Shown: positions 37,943-48,857, counted from the first letter of the stretch. The stretch: 64,000 nt of DNA from Clostridium frigoris (GCF_018861865.1 NZ_JAHLDV010000007.1:62001-126000); one strand, 5' to 3'. The notes: generated by a model from the sequence alone, not told the origin. Translations and numbers: made by a program.

Positions 37943-38518
37943 TCATTTATCAACTCTAATTGTACCTTTATTTTTCACAAAATAGTCAACACCCGATATT
38001 ATTGTAATAATTACAGCAGCGCCCATGAAAACATTTGTTAATATGTTCAAGGTTTCTTTTACATTAACCACCATATTAACAGTTCTATTCCCGTAAGATA
38101 AATTTATCAATGCAGTAATTATAGCTACTATTTGGATAACAGTTTTTAGTTTTCCCCATTTACTAGCTGCAATTACTTTTCCATCAGCCGCTGCTATAGT
38201 TCTTAGACCTGTAACTGCAAATTCTCTAGCAATTATAATCATAGCTACCCAAGCGTACACAATTTGAAGTTCTACTAATGATACCAGTGCAGCAGTTACT
38301 AATAATTTATCAGCTAGTGGATCCATAAATTTACCAAAAGTAGTTATTTGATTTCTACTCCTTGCTATATACCCATCTAATTTATCAGTAAGAGAAGCCA
38401 CTATAAAAATAACTGTAGCTAATTCTCTTCCATAAGGTATACCTTTCGCTGCTATAAACAGTAAAAATATTGGTACTAAAAATATCCGTATCATTGTAAG
38501 TTTATTTGCAAGATTCAT
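37943..38518 (-). CDS. pgsA: CDP-diacylglycerol-glycerol-3-phosphate 3-phosphatidyltransferase
   Basis: A 191-aa membrane enzyme that makes phosphatidylglycerol phosphate. The CDP-alcohol phosphotransferase motif D-x2-DG-x2-AR-x8-G-x3-D-x3-D is complete ([13 protein letters not shown]... [10 protein letters not shown], about 43-75). Four or five hydrophobic helices follow the expected topology. I chose the ATG at 38518, with AGGAG 9 nt upstream, which makes a 17-bp overlap with the end of rimO and implies translational coupling. Confidence 0.94.
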   Translation of the reverse strand: MNLANKLTMIRIFLVPIFLLFIAAKGIPYGRELATVIFIVASLTDKLDGYIARSRNQITTFGKFMDPLADKLLVTAALVSLVELQIVYAWVAMIIIAREFAVTGLRTIAAADGKVIAASKWGKLKTVIQIVAIITALINLSYGNRTVNMVVNVKETLNILTNVFMGAAVIITIISGVDYFVKNKGTIRVDK

Positions 38519-39839
38519 AGCACACAACTCCTATTAAATCATATTCTAAAGCTTTAGTAACTTTTACCTTAACAAATTCTCCCTTATTACAAACTTCATT
38601 AGATTCGAAGAAAATAGTTCCGTCTACTTCTGGTGCCATTTCATAATTTCTACCATAATAAGTTTCACCATTAAAGCCTTCTACTAAAACTTTATAAATC
38701 TTTCCTATTTTTTTACTATTGATTTCTTTTGATATACTTTGTTGAATAATCATTAACTCTTCTTCACGCTTAACTTTTATTTCTTGTGAAATTTGATTTT
38801 CCATTTCGCAGGCTTCAGTCCCTTCTTCCTTAGAGTACTGAAACACACCTAGTTTATCAAATTTGGTTTCTTTAATAAATTGTTTTAACTCATCAAAATT
38901 TTCCTGCGTTTCTCCTGGGAATCCTACAATCAGAGTAGTTCTAAGTATTAATCCATTGATATTTACTCTCATCTTATTTATATTTTCTGTTATGATATTT
39001 TTTCTACCTTTTCTTTTCATTAATTTAAGAATATCATCACTTATATGTTGAATTGGTATATCTACATATTTGCAAACTTTATCATTTGACGCTATTTCGT
39101 TAATTATTTCGTCTGTAATTTCTTCTGCATAGCAGTAAAGTACTCTAATCCATTCAATTGTACTTATTTCAGAAATTTTGCTTATCAGTGTATGTAAGTT
39201 CTTTTTACCATAAAGATCAATTCCATACCTCGTTGTATCTTGAGCTACCAAAATAATTTCTTTACATCCGTGTTCACTTAATTCCTTAACTTCTTGTACT
39301 ATATTTTCCATCTTTCTGCTTCTATATTTCCCTCTGATTTTGGGTATTGCACAATATGTACAAGCATTGTCACACCCTTCTGAGATTCTGACATAAGCAG
39401 AATAGGTTTCTGTAGTTAATACTCTTTGTCCTTCATTGATATTTTCATCACTATAACTACAATATTGAACTTTGTTTTTTTTCAAGAGCACCTCTTCTAT
39501 ACTACTTAATAGCTTGTTATAATCGTTAACTCCGAGCATAATATCAAGTTCTGGCATAAGTTCAAGCAATTCTGAGCCATAACGTTGAGTCAGGCAACCC
39601 GTCGCAATTAACACTGTACACTTATACTTTTTCTTGTATTCAGACATTTCTAGAATAGTGTCTATCGACTCTTGTTTTGAAGATTCTATAAATCCACATG
39701 TATTTACTAAAATTATGTCTGCTAACTTAGGATCCGTTGTCATATTATATTTTTCACTTAAACTACCTATTATAATCTCACTATCAATCCTATTTTTATC
39801 ACAACCTAGATTTATAACTCCAACTTTCAATTTTTCCAC
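38502..39839 (-). CDS. rimO: Ribosomal protein uS12 methylthiotransferase RimO
   Basis: A 445-aa radical SAM enzyme that methylthiolates an aspartate of ribosomal protein S12. N-terminal cluster cysteines are C13, C48 and C82, and the radical SAM motif CDNACTYC gives C156, C160 and C163; a TRAM domain ends it. It starts with GTG at 39839 with GGAGG 7 nt upstream. It overlaps pgsA by 17 bp. A second CAAACAAGGAG sequence lies about 45 bp upstream of its SD. Confidence 0.95.
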   Translation of the reverse strand: MEKLKVGVINLGCDKNRIDSEIIIGSLSEKYNMTTDPKLADIILVNTCGFIESSKQESIDTILEMSEYKKKYKCTVLIATGCLTQRYGSELLELMPELDIMLGVNDYNKLLSSIEEVLLKKNKVQYCSYSDENINEGQRVLTTETYSAYVRISEGCDNACTYCAIPKIRGKYRSRKMENIVQEVKELSEHGCKEIILVAQDTTRYGIDLYGKKNLHTLISKISEISTIEWIRVLYCYAEEITDEIINEIASNDKVCKYVDIPIQHISDDILKLMKRKGRKNIITENINKMRVNINGLILRTTLIVGFPGETQENFDELKQFIKETKFDKLGVFQYSKEEGTEACEMENQISQEIKVKREEELMIIQQSISKEINSKKIGKIYKVLVEGFNGETYYGRNYEMAPEVDGTIFFESNEVCNKGEFVKVKVTKALEYDLIGVVCYESCK

Positions 39840-40029
39840 CGGTCATCCTCCTTGTTTGTCTCTGCGGGCAATTCCAATTTTTTAACTTTAATTCTCCTTG
39901 TTTGGTTCTGAAAACAAATAATAACCGTTAACCTATTATCCATCTATATTTGTATACATAAATTATTGTAAATGTGATTTACAAATTAAACAAGGGTATT
40001 TACAATTATTCTTATAAAAATTCATTTTA

Positions 40030-42327
40030 TTAATTCTTAAGCTCTGCATTACTTACTAATATTTCTCTAGGTTTACTTCCATTTCTACCGGATATAATCC
40101 TACGTTCCTCCATTTGTTCTATAATTCTTGCTGCTCTATTATAACCTATTTTTAGCTTTCGTTGCAATAAAGAAGTGGATGCTTGCCCATTTTCAATAAC
40201 TATTCTAATTGCTTCATTTAATAATTCATCAATGCCTTCATTATCATCTTTCTTTACCGAACTACTTTCTATTTCATCTATTATTTCTTTTTCATAATTC
40301 ACTTCTGTCTTCTGATCTTTTATAAAATTAACAATTCGTTCAACTTCTTCTTCTGATACAAAAGCCCCTTGTATTCTAATTGGTTTAGCCTCTCCAGACG
40401 GATAAAAAAGCATATCCCCTTTACCAAGTAATTTTTCTGCACCAGCCGAATCCAAAATTGTTCTTGAATCTATTTGACTTGAAACTGCAAATGATATTCG
40501 TGACGGGATGTTGGCCTTTATCACGCCTGTGATAACATCTACCGAAGGCCTTTGGGTCGCAATTACTAAATGCATTCCTGCCGCTCTTGCCATCTGTGCT
40601 AACCTACCAATATACTCTTCTATATCATTTGCACAAACCGTCATTAAATCCGCTAACTCATCAATTATTATGACAATCCATGGTAATTTTTCTTCAAGGA
40701 TACCTTTATTAACTAATTCATTATATCCCTCAATACTTCGCACATTATTTTCCGCAAAACTTTTGTATCTTCTTGACATTTCATTCACAGCCCAATTTAA
40801 AGCACCTGCTGATTTTTTGGGGTCTGTTACCACTGGTATTAATAAATGAGGTATTCCATTATAAATATTTAATTCAACAACCTTGGGGTCAATTAGTAAT
40901 AACTTAACTTCCTCTGGCGAATATTTATAAAGTAAACTTATTATCAATGAATTTATGCAAACACTCTTTCCGGAGCCTGTAGCCCCTGCTACTAGTAAAT
41001 GTGGCATTTTTGTTAAGTCTGAAACAACACAGTTACCGCCTATATCTTTTCCTAAACTAAAAGACAAATTTTTGTTTGTTGCTAAAAATTCATTGGACTC
41101 TATTACTTCTCTTAAATAGACTGCACTTAACTCTTTATTTGGCACTTCAATTCCTACAGCTGCCTTACCAGGTATTGGCGCTTCAATTCTTACACCCGAT
41201 GAAGCTAAATTCAATGCAATATCATCTGCTAAATTCACAATTTTGCTTACTTTAACACCTGCATTTGGCTGAAGTTCAAACCTTGTTACTGAAGGTCCTT
41301 TAGTAACTTGAATAACTTTTGCTTCTACTCCAAAGCTGCTTAATGTTTCTTGCAATTTATTTGCATTGTTAAGTAGTTCTTTTTTATCATTTTTATTCAT
41401 TTTTGATGTAATATTTTCATTTAATAACTCTAAAGTAGGATATTCATATTTATAGTTAGGCTTTACTTGAACACTATTTAATTGAATTTCTTGTTCAAGT
41501 TCTTGCTTTATAGAATTATCTATATGCTTTACTTTTGTACCTCTTGTATTATTACTACTAGAGTCTTCTTCTTGATTTGGCACTTGCCCGTCACTTTCAA
41601 TATCATTTGACTTTATAAAATCAATTATTTTGATTTTGTTGCTAATATCCTTAATAAATTTATTTTTTCCTTCACCTGAAACTGCCAGTTCCTCTTGAAT
41701 ATCGTTATTTTCTATATATAGCTCTTTATTATCATTTTTATTAGTATCTCTTTTAGCCATGAATTTTTCCTTAATATACATAAATATATCATTTAGCGAT
41801 ACATTTAATATTAAAATTAAACAAATAACATAAATTGCTATAAAAATTATACAACTTCCCACAGCACCAAATAGTGTGTACATTGGTACATCAATAGAAT
41901 AACTAATAATGCCTCCATGTAAAACACTTGGTGACTTGTATATTTTATTTATTCCAAGCAAAAAATCTCCTTTAACATAATACTTATCCAAAGTTAATAT
42001 TTGTATAAATAGCAATGTATTAATTATACTAAGAATTATTCCATAAAACTTTTTACTAAAATTTATCTTACCCTGCTTAACAATATCACAAACACCTATA
42101 AATAATATTAAGAACGGAGAAAGATATGCACCTAACCCTAAAGTCGCAAAAAGTAAATGATTAATAAAATTACCAATCATACCTGATACTGAATTAGAAT
42201 TTGAAAATATAGTTGAGAATATGCTTAATAACATTAATATGCCTATTGTTATTAATATAATTCCAAAAATTTCACTATCACTATCTACAATCTTAGAACC
42301 TTTAGATTTAGTCTTTTTTCTGGCCAA
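40030..42327 (-). CDS. ftsK: DNA translocase FtsK/SpoIIIE
   Basis: A 765-aa membrane-anchored DNA pump. Four hydrophobic helices lie in the first ~190 residues, followed by a charged linker (about 195-300). The RecA-like motor (about 330-680) has Walker A VAGATGSGKSVCIN and Walker B VIIIDELADLM. A C-terminal winged-helix gamma domain (about 695-755, GQASTSLLQRKLKIGYNRAA) reads DNA polarity. In a spore former it acts in division and/or forespore chromosome transfer. It starts with TTG at 42327, with GAGGTG upstream. It lies next to tepA, as in Bacillus subtilis. Confidence 0.95.
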   Translation of the reverse strand: MARKKTKSKGSKIVDSDSEIFGIILITIGILMLLSIFSTIFSNSNSVSGMIGNFINHLLFATLGLGAYLSPFLILFIGVCDIVKQGKINFSKKFYGIILSIINTLLFIQILTLDKYYVKGDFLLGINKIYKSPSVLHGGIISYSIDVPMYTLFGAVGSCIIFIAIYVICLILILNVSLNDIFMYIKEKFMAKRDTNKNDNKELYIENNDIQEELAVSGEGKNKFIKDISNKIKIIDFIKSNDIESDGQVPNQEEDSSSNNTRGTKVKHIDNSIKQELEQEIQLNSVQVKPNYKYEYPTLELLNENITSKMNKNDKKELLNNANKLQETLSSFGVEAKVIQVTKGPSVTRFELQPNAGVKVSKIVNLADDIALNLASSGVRIEAPIPGKAAVGIEVPNKELSAVYLREVIESNEFLATNKNLSFSLGKDIGGNCVVSDLTKMPHLLVAGATGSGKSVCINSLIISLLYKYSPEEVKLLLIDPKVVELNIYNGIPHLLIPVVTDPKKSAGALNWAVNEMSRRYKSFAENNVRSIEGYNELVNKGILEEKLPWIVIIIDELADLMTVCANDIEEYIGRLAQMARAAGMHLVIATQRPSVDVITGVIKANIPSRISFAVSSQIDSRTILDSAGAEKLLGKGDMLFYPSGEAKPIRIQGAFVSEEEVERIVNFIKDQKTEVNYEKEIIDEIESSSVKKDDNEGIDELLNEAIRIVIENGQASTSLLQRKLKIGYNRAARIIEQMEERRIISGRNGSKPREILVSNAELKN

Positions 42328-42476
42328 AGTATCACCTCAATTTTTATTAGTTCTATCTTTATTATTTCTACAAACTTTATAAATTTCCTTTAACTTTAAA
42401 TAGATTTATAAATGTATTTTAAACTAATTCTATAAGAATTACCATTAGATTCTATTCATTATACTAAATAGTCAAT

Positions 42477-42523
42477 AAAAACAGATATAAATAGGTCATT
42501 TAGACCTATTTATATCTGTTTTT
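42477..42523 (-). terminator. Long perfect terminator after tepA
   Basis: A 21-bp inverted repeat (42477-42497 / 42503-42523, 5-nt loop) with A and T runs at its ends overlaps the tepA stop codon. It should end tepA transcription strongly and separate it from ftsK. Confidence 0.92.
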
Positions 42524-43205
42524 ATGCTTTATCTATCATTTCATTTAGTTTTGATAAAGCTTCACTTATTCCACCTACTTCATCTATTAATCCATTATCC
42601 ACTGCTTGTTTTCCTATGAGTATAGTACCCATATCATTTAAAAGCTCATCAGTTTGAATCATTAATCTATTTACCGTTTCCTTGTCAATCTTTGAGGTTC
42701 TAATTATAAATTCTGTGATTCTCTCTTGCATTTTATTAAAATACTCAAAAGTTTGAGGTACTCCTATTATTAAACCGTTCATTCGTATAGGATGAATTAT
42801 CATAGTTGCAGATGGAGAAATAAATGAGTATTCAGCAGCTGTAGCTAGTGGTATGCCTATTGAATGCCCTCCACCGACTACTAGTGACACAGTAGGCTTA
42901 CTTACGCTGCGAATCATCTCGGCTATCGCAAGTCCTGCTTCCACATCTCCTCCCACAGTATTTAGAACTATAAGGATACCTTTTACTTTTTCATCCCTCT
43001 CCATAGCAATAAGTTCTGGAATAACATGCTCATACTTAGTAGCCTTTGTTTGTGGAGATAACATCATATGTCCTTCTATTTGACCAATAATTGGCAAAAC
43101 TTGAATTCTATCATCCTGAGTTGCAACATTAGTTGTTCCAAGTTCTTTGATACTTTCTACCTGATCATTATTCTTATCTTCATTGTTTTTTTGAGTTTTT
43201 AACAT
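42522..43205 (-). CDS. tepA: ClpP-family protease TepA
   Basis: A 227-aa cytosolic protein of the ClpP/crotonase fold, the TepA subgroup found next to spoIIIE. VVGGGHSIGIPLA holds the putative nucleophilic serine and ATMIIHPIRMNG the histidine. The N-terminal ~30 residues are polar and poorly conserved. I chose the ATG at 43205 with TTAGGAGG 7 nt upstream; an ATG at 43211 lies too close to that SD. The sequence is too divergent from ClpP to assume binding of ClpX/ClpC ATPases. Confidence 0.85.
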   Translation of the reverse strand: MLKTQKNNEDKNNDQVESIKELGTTNVATQDDRIQVLPIIGQIEGHMMLSPQTKATKYEHVIPELIAMERDEKVKGILIVLNTVGGDVEAGLAIAEMIRSVSKPTVSLVVGGGHSIGIPLATAAEYSFISPSATMIIHPIRMNGLIIGVPQTFEYFNKMQERITEFIIRTSKIDKETVNRLMIQTDELLNDMGTILIGKQAVDNGLIDEVGGISEALSKLNEMIDKA

Positions 43206-43261
43206 TTGCATTCCTCCTAATTCACTTTATTTTGTGCATTAAGAGAAACTATATACATTTT

Positions 43262-43333
43262 TTAACGACATTTCAGAAGGAAAGTCTCCCCCTTCTATAA
43301 TTGGGAGTATAAATTTCCTTCTGAAGTCGTTAA
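43262..43333. other. Two-level inverted repeat between dapG and tepA
   Basis: An outer imperfect 20-bp stem joins TTAACGACATTTCAGAAGG- (43262-43283) with its complement (43314-43333). Within the loop CTCCC (43286-43290) can pair with GGGAG (43303-43307). A further short CTGC/GCAG hairpin lies at 43335-43348. There is no flanking T-run on either strand, so it is not a simple terminator. It could be a structured 5' leader of tepA, an RNA-processing site or a small repeat element. Confidence 0.55.
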
Positions 43334-43356
43334 TCTGCAGCTCCGCAGGAGATGAT

Positions 43357-44547
43357 TTAACCTAATTTAAATTCCCTATGTAGTGCGATAATAGCTTTTT
43401 GGGCATCTCTTGTTTCTACAAGGCACCATATAGTCATATGAGAATCTGCTGTTTGCAATACTTCAATTTTTTGTTTTGTTAATGCCTTAAGTATTCTCGC
43501 CATAACACCAGGTATACCTCTCATTTTTGAACCAATAATTGCAAGCTTACTACAATCCTTCACAAAAGAATAAGATATATTAAATTCTTTTATTAAATTG
43601 GTAAATTCAGTAAAATCTTTGTCATCAATAGTAAATATTTTTTCTTTAGGGAAAACATTTATAAGATCTATGCTTATAAAATTTTCAGCTAAGATATCAA
43701 AAAGGTCATCATAGCTAGATCCTGAATTTTTAGTTGCTTTTATTTGAACTCTCTTATCCATGTGTGTAATTCCTGTAATTATATTATTTTCATCTTCACT
43801 TTCAAAATTTGAAATTACAGTTCCGTCACATTCGTTCATTGTATTTTTTATTACAAGTGGCATATTGTATTTTCTACATATCTCAACTGCTCTTGGGTGT
43901 ATGACCTTTGCGCCCTGATCCGCAAATTGAAATATTTCATCATAACTTATTTCCTTTATCAATGTTGCCTCAGAAACTATTCTAGGATCTGCCGTCATAA
44001 TCCCATCTACATCAGTGTATATTTGCACCTCTACTGCGTTAAGCGCCGTTCCAAGAAGTGCTGCCGTAACATCACTCCCACCTCTCCCAATGGTCGTAAC
44101 ATAGCCCTCATCATCCATACCTTGGAATCCAGCAACGACAGGTACTTTTCCATTTTGAAGAATACTTAATATCCTTTTTGTATCTACATTGAGTACCATA
44201 GCATTTGTATAACTACTATCTGTAATTATGCCTGCTTGTCCTCCAGTTAAAGGCACAGCATCAATTTTATTATTATTTAACTCATTACACATTATAACAG
44301 TGCTTATAGTTTCACCACAACTCATTAGTAAATCTATTGCTAATGGATTTACATCTTTAAAATCATTATCTAATTGTGATAACAATGTATCAGTAGCATA
44401 AGGCTCTCCTTTTCTCCCCATAGCAGATACTACTACCACCGGGAAATATCCCTTAACCTTTGCGTTTATTACTTTTTTTGCTACAAGCTTTCTTTTTTCT
44501 TTAGTTGAAACAGATGTACCTCCAAACTTTTGAACTAATATCTTCAT
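43357..44547 (-). CDS. dapG: Aspartate kinase
   Basis: A 396-aa kinase for the first step of the aspartate family pathway (lysine, diaminopimelate, threonine, methionine). It starts VQKFGGTSVST and has TIGRGGSDVTAALLG and TDVDGIMTADPR active-site segments. Two C-terminal ACT domains (about 265-396) are expected to bind an effector; the residual GIMxRI-type motif reads IPGVMARIL. Synteny with ymxH-dapG-tepA suggests the DapG isozyme, which in Bacillus responds to diaminopimelate. CAGGGAGGT precedes the ATG. No lysine riboswitch is present in the 60-bp gap upstream. Confidence 0.92.
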   Translation of the reverse strand: MKILVQKFGGTSVSTKEKRKLVAKKVINAKVKGYFPVVVVSAMGRKGEPYATDTLLSQLDNDFKDVNPLAIDLLMSCGETISTVIMCNELNNNKIDAVPLTGGQAGIITDSSYTNAMVLNVDTKRILSILQNGKVPVVAGFQGMDDEGYVTTIGRGGSDVTAALLGTALNAVEVQIYTDVDGIMTADPRIVSEATLIKEISYDEIFQFADQGAKVIHPRAVEICRKYNMPLVIKNTMNECDGTVISNFESEDENNIITGITHMDKRVQIKATKNSGSSYDDLFDILAENFISIDLINVFPKEKIFTIDDKDFTEFTNLIKEFNISYSFVKDCSKLAIIGSKMRGIPGVMARILKALTKQKIEVLQTADSHMTIWCLVETRDAQKAIIALHREFKLG

Positions 44548-44608
44548 TTCTGACCTCCCTGAATAATCATTTGTCTAAGCTTCAATACTAACGGCTTGTG
44601 AAATGACA

Positions 44609-44884
44609 TTAAATATGAGCCTTTTTTAATAATTCATTATCAACATCAATTATTATAGTTCTAGACCCAATTTTTTTAACATATTCCCAAGGCACTTCAA
44701 TAATATCGTTATTACGAAAAAAACTGAATTTAGAACTGCCATCGTTTATAATTAAAAATTTTAAAAGGCCATTCTCATCAATAACCACATCATTGCTACC
44801 TAAATTACTATATTTATCCCCATCATTAATATTTATAATTTCATACCTTTCCATTTCACTATATAGTTTTATATTATCTTCCAT
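44609..44884 (-). CDS. ymxH: YlmC/YmxH-family PRC-barrel sporulation protein
   Basis: A 91-aa single PRC-barrel protein. The start LYSEMERYEIININDGDKYS and the segment FFRNNDIIEVPWEYVKKIGSR are characteristic. Family members are sporulation-linked in Bacillus; the molecular role is not known. AAGGAG lies 8 nt before the ATG. It sits between the M16 peptidase and dapG, the conserved order. Confidence 0.9.
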   Translation of the reverse strand: MEDNIKLYSEMERYEIININDGDKYSNLGSNDVVIDENGLLKFLIINDGSSKFSFFRNNDIIEVPWEYVKKIGSRTIIIDVDNELLKKAHI

Positions 44885-44969
44885 ATAACCATCTCCTTAA
44901 CAATTCTCATAAAATACTATGGATTATATTAAGGAGATATGCATGATTTTTATATTTTTATCAATAAAT

Positions 44970-46244
44970 TTACTTATCCATTGAAATAACATTGCCATTA
45001 AAAGCTTTTTTAAGCATTTCATTTTCTCTTCCTACATATGCTGAATTTATTATACCTATTTTAAAAGTCTTTTCCATTACAGTGTTTACTCTTATCATAT
45101 CTATTTCATCTATCTTTTGTAATATTTCTTCAGGCGTATTTATTTTGTCCATAAACAAAGCAGATTTTCCATTGCTAAACATTCTACTACTCGTGCTTTC
45201 AAGTCCTAAAATATAACTACCTTTTAACTGTTCCTTAGCTTTACTTAATTTTTCATTAGTAATTCCGAGTTTCGCAAATTTACTAACTTCTTCTTTTATA
45301 ACATCAATAGCAACTTGTGCATATTTGGGGTTAAGCCCAGCATAAATGCTTACAATTCCTGTATTTTTAAATGCTGATATATAACAATAAATAGAATAAC
45401 ATAGGCCTAACTCTTCACGAACCTTTTGAAATAATAATGAAGATGCTCCACCACCAAGTATATTGCTTAATAATATAAGTGTATATATATCATCCTCTCC
45501 AAGACCTACACCTGGGATTCCTAGACTTATATGAAGTTGTTCAATATCTTTTTTTCTAAAATAATGATTATTAAATATTTTTGGACTACTATATTTAGTA
45601 ATCTGTTTATTTTTATACATCCACTTACCAAAATATTTTTGAACAACCTTTTCTATATTTTCCATATCAAATTTACCCGAAATAGATATTACTGAATTTT
45701 CTGGTATGTAATATGAATCTATATAATCCACTATCATTTGTCTATTAAATGAATTCACAGTATCAATTGTTCCTAAAATTGGGAGCGAAATAGAATCTGA
45801 TTTCCAAATTGCTTTTGTATGCAAATCAGCTAATACATCTTCTGGTGAATCCTCGCTCATATTTATTTCCTCTACAATTACGCCTTTTTCCTTTTCAATA
45901 TCAGCTTCGCAAAAGGTACTGTTGAATAACATATCAGAAATAATATCTAATGATAGATCCAGGTGAGTGTCTAACGCTTTTATATAAAAGCATGTAGCTT
46001 CTCTACTTGTAAAAGCATTTATCTGACCACCCACCTCCTCAATAGATTCAGCAATTTGTTTTGCAGTTCTAATTGTCGTTCCTTTAAAAAGCATATGCTC
46101 AATGAAATGTGATATTCCACTGTTAACTGCATTTTCATTTCTCGACCCATTTTCCACCCATAAGCCTACGCTTACAGAATTCACATATTCAATATTTTCA
46201 ACTGCGATTCTTAAACCATTGTCTAGCTTGATCAAATTATACAT
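44970..46244 (-). CDS. M16 (pitrilysin) family zinc peptidase
   Basis: A 424-aa peptidase with the inverted zinc motif HFIEH (about 47-51, in GISHFIEHMLFKGT) and a downstream glutamate in the EEINMSEDSPEDVLAD region. The C-terminal half is the inactive M16_C domain. It corresponds in position to YmxG/MlpA of Bacillus subtilis. GGAG lies 8 nt before the ATG. The substrate is unknown; a role in peptide turnover or pre-sporulation control is inferred from the family. Confidence 0.9.
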   Translation of the reverse strand: MYNLIKLDNGLRIAVENIEYVNSVSVGLWVENGSRNENAVNSGISHFIEHMLFKGTTIRTAKQIAESIEEVGGQINAFTSREATCFYIKALDTHLDLSLDIISDMLFNSTFCEADIEKEKGVIVEEINMSEDSPEDVLADLHTKAIWKSDSISLPILGTIDTVNSFNRQMIVDYIDSYYIPENSVISISGKFDMENIEKVVQKYFGKWMYKNKQITKYSSPKIFNNHYFRKKDIEQLHISLGIPGVGLGEDDIYTLILLSNILGGGASSLLFQKVREELGLCYSIYCYISAFKNTGIVSIYAGLNPKYAQVAIDVIKEEVSKFAKLGITNEKLSKAKEQLKGSYILGLESTSSRMFSNGKSALFMDKINTPEEILQKIDEIDMIRVNTVMEKTFKIGIINSAYVGRENEMLKKAFNGNVISMDK

Positions 46245-46304
46245 ATGCGCCTCTCCTTAATGAGATTTTATATTTACTATGTGCATATTAGTGTTATTTT
46301 ATTT

Positions 46305-46336
46305 AAAAAAAAAAATAAAAAGGCATCTAAGCCCCT
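46305..46336 (-). terminator. Weak hairpin with long T-run after pnp
   Basis: A 4-bp AGGC/GCCT stem with a small bulge is followed on the minus strand by TTTTTATTTTTTTTTTT (46320-46305). The T-run is strong but the stem is weak, so read-through into the M16 peptidase gene is likely. Confidence 0.5.
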
Positions 46337-46342
46337 CTATTA

Positions 46343-48469
46343 TTATTCATTCAATTTTTTTTCATTCTCTTTTTTTTCATTTTCGCTATCTTTCATAGCA
46401 TCTCTTCTTGAAAGATTTACTCTTCCTTGATTATCTATTTCCATTACTTTTACCAATATTTCATCGCCAACGGATACAATATCTTCTACTTTATTAACTC
46501 TTTCAAAATCAAGTTTAGAAATATGCACTAAACCTTCTTTATTAGGTAAAATTTCTACAAATGCTCCAAAAGCAGCAATTTTAGTTACTTTTCCTAAATA
46601 TATTTCTCCAACTTTAACAGATTTAGTTAACTGTTCAACTATTTTAACTGCTTTATTTGCACTCACGCTATCACTAGACATAATTACAATTTTTCCATCA
46701 TCACTAGTATCTATTTTAACACCAGTTTCTGCTATAATTTTCTTTATAGTTGCTCCACCTTTACCTATTACATCCCTAATCTTGTCAGGTGCAACATTTA
46801 GCACGTACATTCTAGGAGCATACTTTGACATTTCAATTCTTGGTGCTTCTATACATTCATTCATTTTACCAATTATATGAAGTCTAGCTTTTTTCGCATC
46901 TATAATTGCAGTTTTAATGCAATAATTAGATAATCCATGAAGTTTTGTATCGACTTGTATAGCTGTAATACCATTAACAGTTCCAGCTACTTTAAAATCC
47001 ATATCTCCAAAGAAATCTTCTATACCCTGAATATCAGTTATAACTTTTTCTTTAGATAAATCATCATTTGTAATTAATCCCATTGCAATTCCAGCTGCAG
47101 GTCTCTTAATTGGAACTCCAGCATCTAATAGTGCCAAAATACTTGCACTTACACTTGCTTGAGATGTTGAACCATTAGAACTTAATACTTCTGATACCAC
47201 ACGAATTGCATATGGAAATTCTTCTACAGATGGTAAAAGTGGTTCTACTGCTTTTTCTGCTAGTGCACCATGTCCGATTTCTCGTCTTCCAGGTCCACGC
47301 ATTGGTTTAGTTTCTCCTACGCTGTAAGCTGGGAAATTATAATGATGCATATATCTTTTAGTATCCTCATCACTTATTCCGTCTAGTATCTGTGCTTCCT
47401 TTAATGCTCCAAGTGTTGCAACTCCCATAACTTGAGTAAGTCCTCTTGTGAAAAGACCTGTTCCATGAGTTCTTGGAAGTACTCCTACCTCACAACTTAT
47501 TGGCCTAACTTCATCAAAAGCCCTTCCATCTGGTCTTCTATTTTCATTTAACATCATATTTCTAACTATTTCTTTTTGGATATTATAGAAAATTTCACCT
47601 ATATCTGATTTTTTATCAGCATACTTTTCATCAAATTCAGCACTTATTTTTGATTTTATTTGATCAACCATTACATTTCTCTCATCCTTATCCATTATGT
47701 ACATTGCTGTCTTCACCATATCAAATGAGAATTTTCTAACTTCACTTTCGAGAGTTTCATCTATTTTCTTAAACTCAGGAATGTTTTTTTTCTTTCCAAA
47801 TTTAGCTATAGCTTCTTCTTGGAAAGCTACTATTTTTTTACATGCTTCAAAAGCAAAGTCGATTGCATCTATCATTATATCTTCAGCTATTTCGTCTCCA
47901 CTAGCTTCTATCATTGTTACATTGTCTTTTGTAGCACAAACTGTAAGCTTCATAGAATTTGCTTTTCTCTCGCTCTGCGTAGGACTTAATATGAATTTAC
48001 CATCAACCAGCCCAACTGAAACCGTTGCAACAGCATCAGTAAAAGGTATACTTGATATACATAATGCAAGTGACGCTCCATTCATAGCAAGTATTTCAGG
48101 TGAATTATCTTGTTCAACTGATAGTACTGTACAAACAATTTGTACATCATTTTTATAACCTTTAGGAAATAGTGGTCTTAGAGGCCTATCTATACCTCTT
48201 GCAGTTAAAATTGCTCTTTCTGATGGTCTTGCTTCTCTTTTTATGAAGCCACCAGGAATTTTACCAACAGCATAAAGTTTTTCTTCATATTCTACACTTA
48301 ATGGAAAAAAATCGATACCGTCCCTAGGTTTTTCTGAAGCATTTGTATTAACTAAAACTACTGTCTCACCATAACTCATAAAAATTGCACAATCTGATAA
48401 CATTCCAACCTTACCATATTCAACTTTAAGTTTTCTACCTGCTACCGTAGTTTCTATAGTATGAATCAT
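46343..48469 (-). CDS. pnp: Polyribonucleotide nucleotidyltransferase (PNPase)
   Basis: A 708-aa phosphorolytic 3'-5' exoribonuclease. Two RNase PH domains (about 5-210 and 310-540) flank a helical linker, followed by a KH domain ([15 protein letters not shown], about 560) and an S1 domain (about 620-690). The tail is a short repeat of NEKK/ENEKK charged residues. I chose the ATG at 48469, with GGGAGG 7 nt upstream; the frame extends to a TTG at 48487 without an RBS. It is 105 bp behind rpsO, the conserved pair. Confidence 0.97.
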   Translation of the reverse strand: MIHTIETTVAGRKLKVEYGKVGMLSDCAIFMSYGETVVLVNTNASEKPRDGIDFFPLSVEYEEKLYAVGKIPGGFIKREARPSERAILTARGIDRPLRPLFPKGYKNDVQIVCTVLSVEQDNSPEILAMNGASLALCISSIPFTDAVATVSVGLVDGKFILSPTQSERKANSMKLTVCATKDNVTMIEASGDEIAEDIMIDAIDFAFEACKKIVAFQEEAIAKFGKKKNIPEFKKIDETLESEVRKFSFDMVKTAMYIMDKDERNVMVDQIKSKISAEFDEKYADKKSDIGEIFYNIQKEIVRNMMLNENRRPDGRAFDEVRPISCEVGVLPRTHGTGLFTRGLTQVMGVATLGALKEAQILDGISDEDTKRYMHHYNFPAYSVGETKPMRGPGRREIGHGALAEKAVEPLLPSVEEFPYAIRVVSEVLSSNGSTSQASVSASILALLDAGVPIKRPAAGIAMGLITNDDLSKEKVITDIQGIEDFFGDMDFKVAGTVNGITAIQVDTKLHGLSNYCIKTAIIDAKKARLHIIGKMNECIEAPRIEMSKYAPRMYVLNVAPDKIRDVIGKGGATIKKIIAETGVKIDTSDDGKIVIMSSDSVSANKAVKIVEQLTKSVKVGEIYLGKVTKIAAFGAFVEILPNKEGLVHISKLDFERVNKVEDIVSVGDEILVKVMEIDNQGRVNLSRRDAMKDSENEKKENEKKLNE

Positions 48470-48572
48470 ATATTTGCCTCCCCTCAATTTAAATTACTCA
48501 TGTTTGAATTACCAATATTCGTATAATATTAGTAGTTAATCGTATATATTTTGCCCTTAACCTAAAATAATA

Positions 48573-48589
48573 GAGCGGCTAAGCCGCTC
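48573..48589 (-). terminator. Hairpin between rpsO and pnp
   Basis: GAGCGGCT and AGCCGCTC pair around a minimal loop and are followed on the minus strand by TATTATTTTAGG. It may act as a partial terminator and RNA-processing site between rpsO and pnp. Confidence 0.75.
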
Positions 48590-48593
48590 CGAA

Positions 48594-48857
48594 TTATTTT
48601 CTTAGTCCGAGTTCTGCTAGAATTGCACGATATCTTTCAATATCTTTGTTCTTTAAGTAACCTAACATACCTTTTCTTTGACCAACCATCATTAATAGAC
48701 CTCTTCTTGAATGGTTATCTTTTTTATGAACTTTTAAATGCTCATTTAACTCTGTAATTCTTTCAGTTAAAAGTGCTATTTGTACTTCTGGAGAACCGGT
48801 ATCTCCTTCATGTCTTGCATGTTTTACCATTATTTCTTGTTTTGTAGTCTTTGTCAT
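48594..48857 (-). CDS. rpsO: Ribosomal protein uS15
   Basis: An 87-aa small-subunit protein binding 16S rRNA. Family hallmarks include [19 protein letters not shown] and [21 protein letters not shown] chose the ATG at 48857, with CGGAGGTG upstream; the frame upstream to 48899 overlaps the leader. It has its own promoter 80 bp upstream, and the 5' leader may serve in autoregulation as in other bacteria. Confidence 0.97.
   Translation of the reverse strand: MTKTTKQEIMVKHARHEGDTGSPEVQIALLTERITELNEHLKVHKKDNHSRRGLLMMVGQRKGMLGYLKNKDIERYRAILAELGLRK

Noticed and set aside
44548-44608. Lysine riboswitch before dapG
   Set aside because: The spacer is only about 60 bp, far too short, and no matching structure is present.
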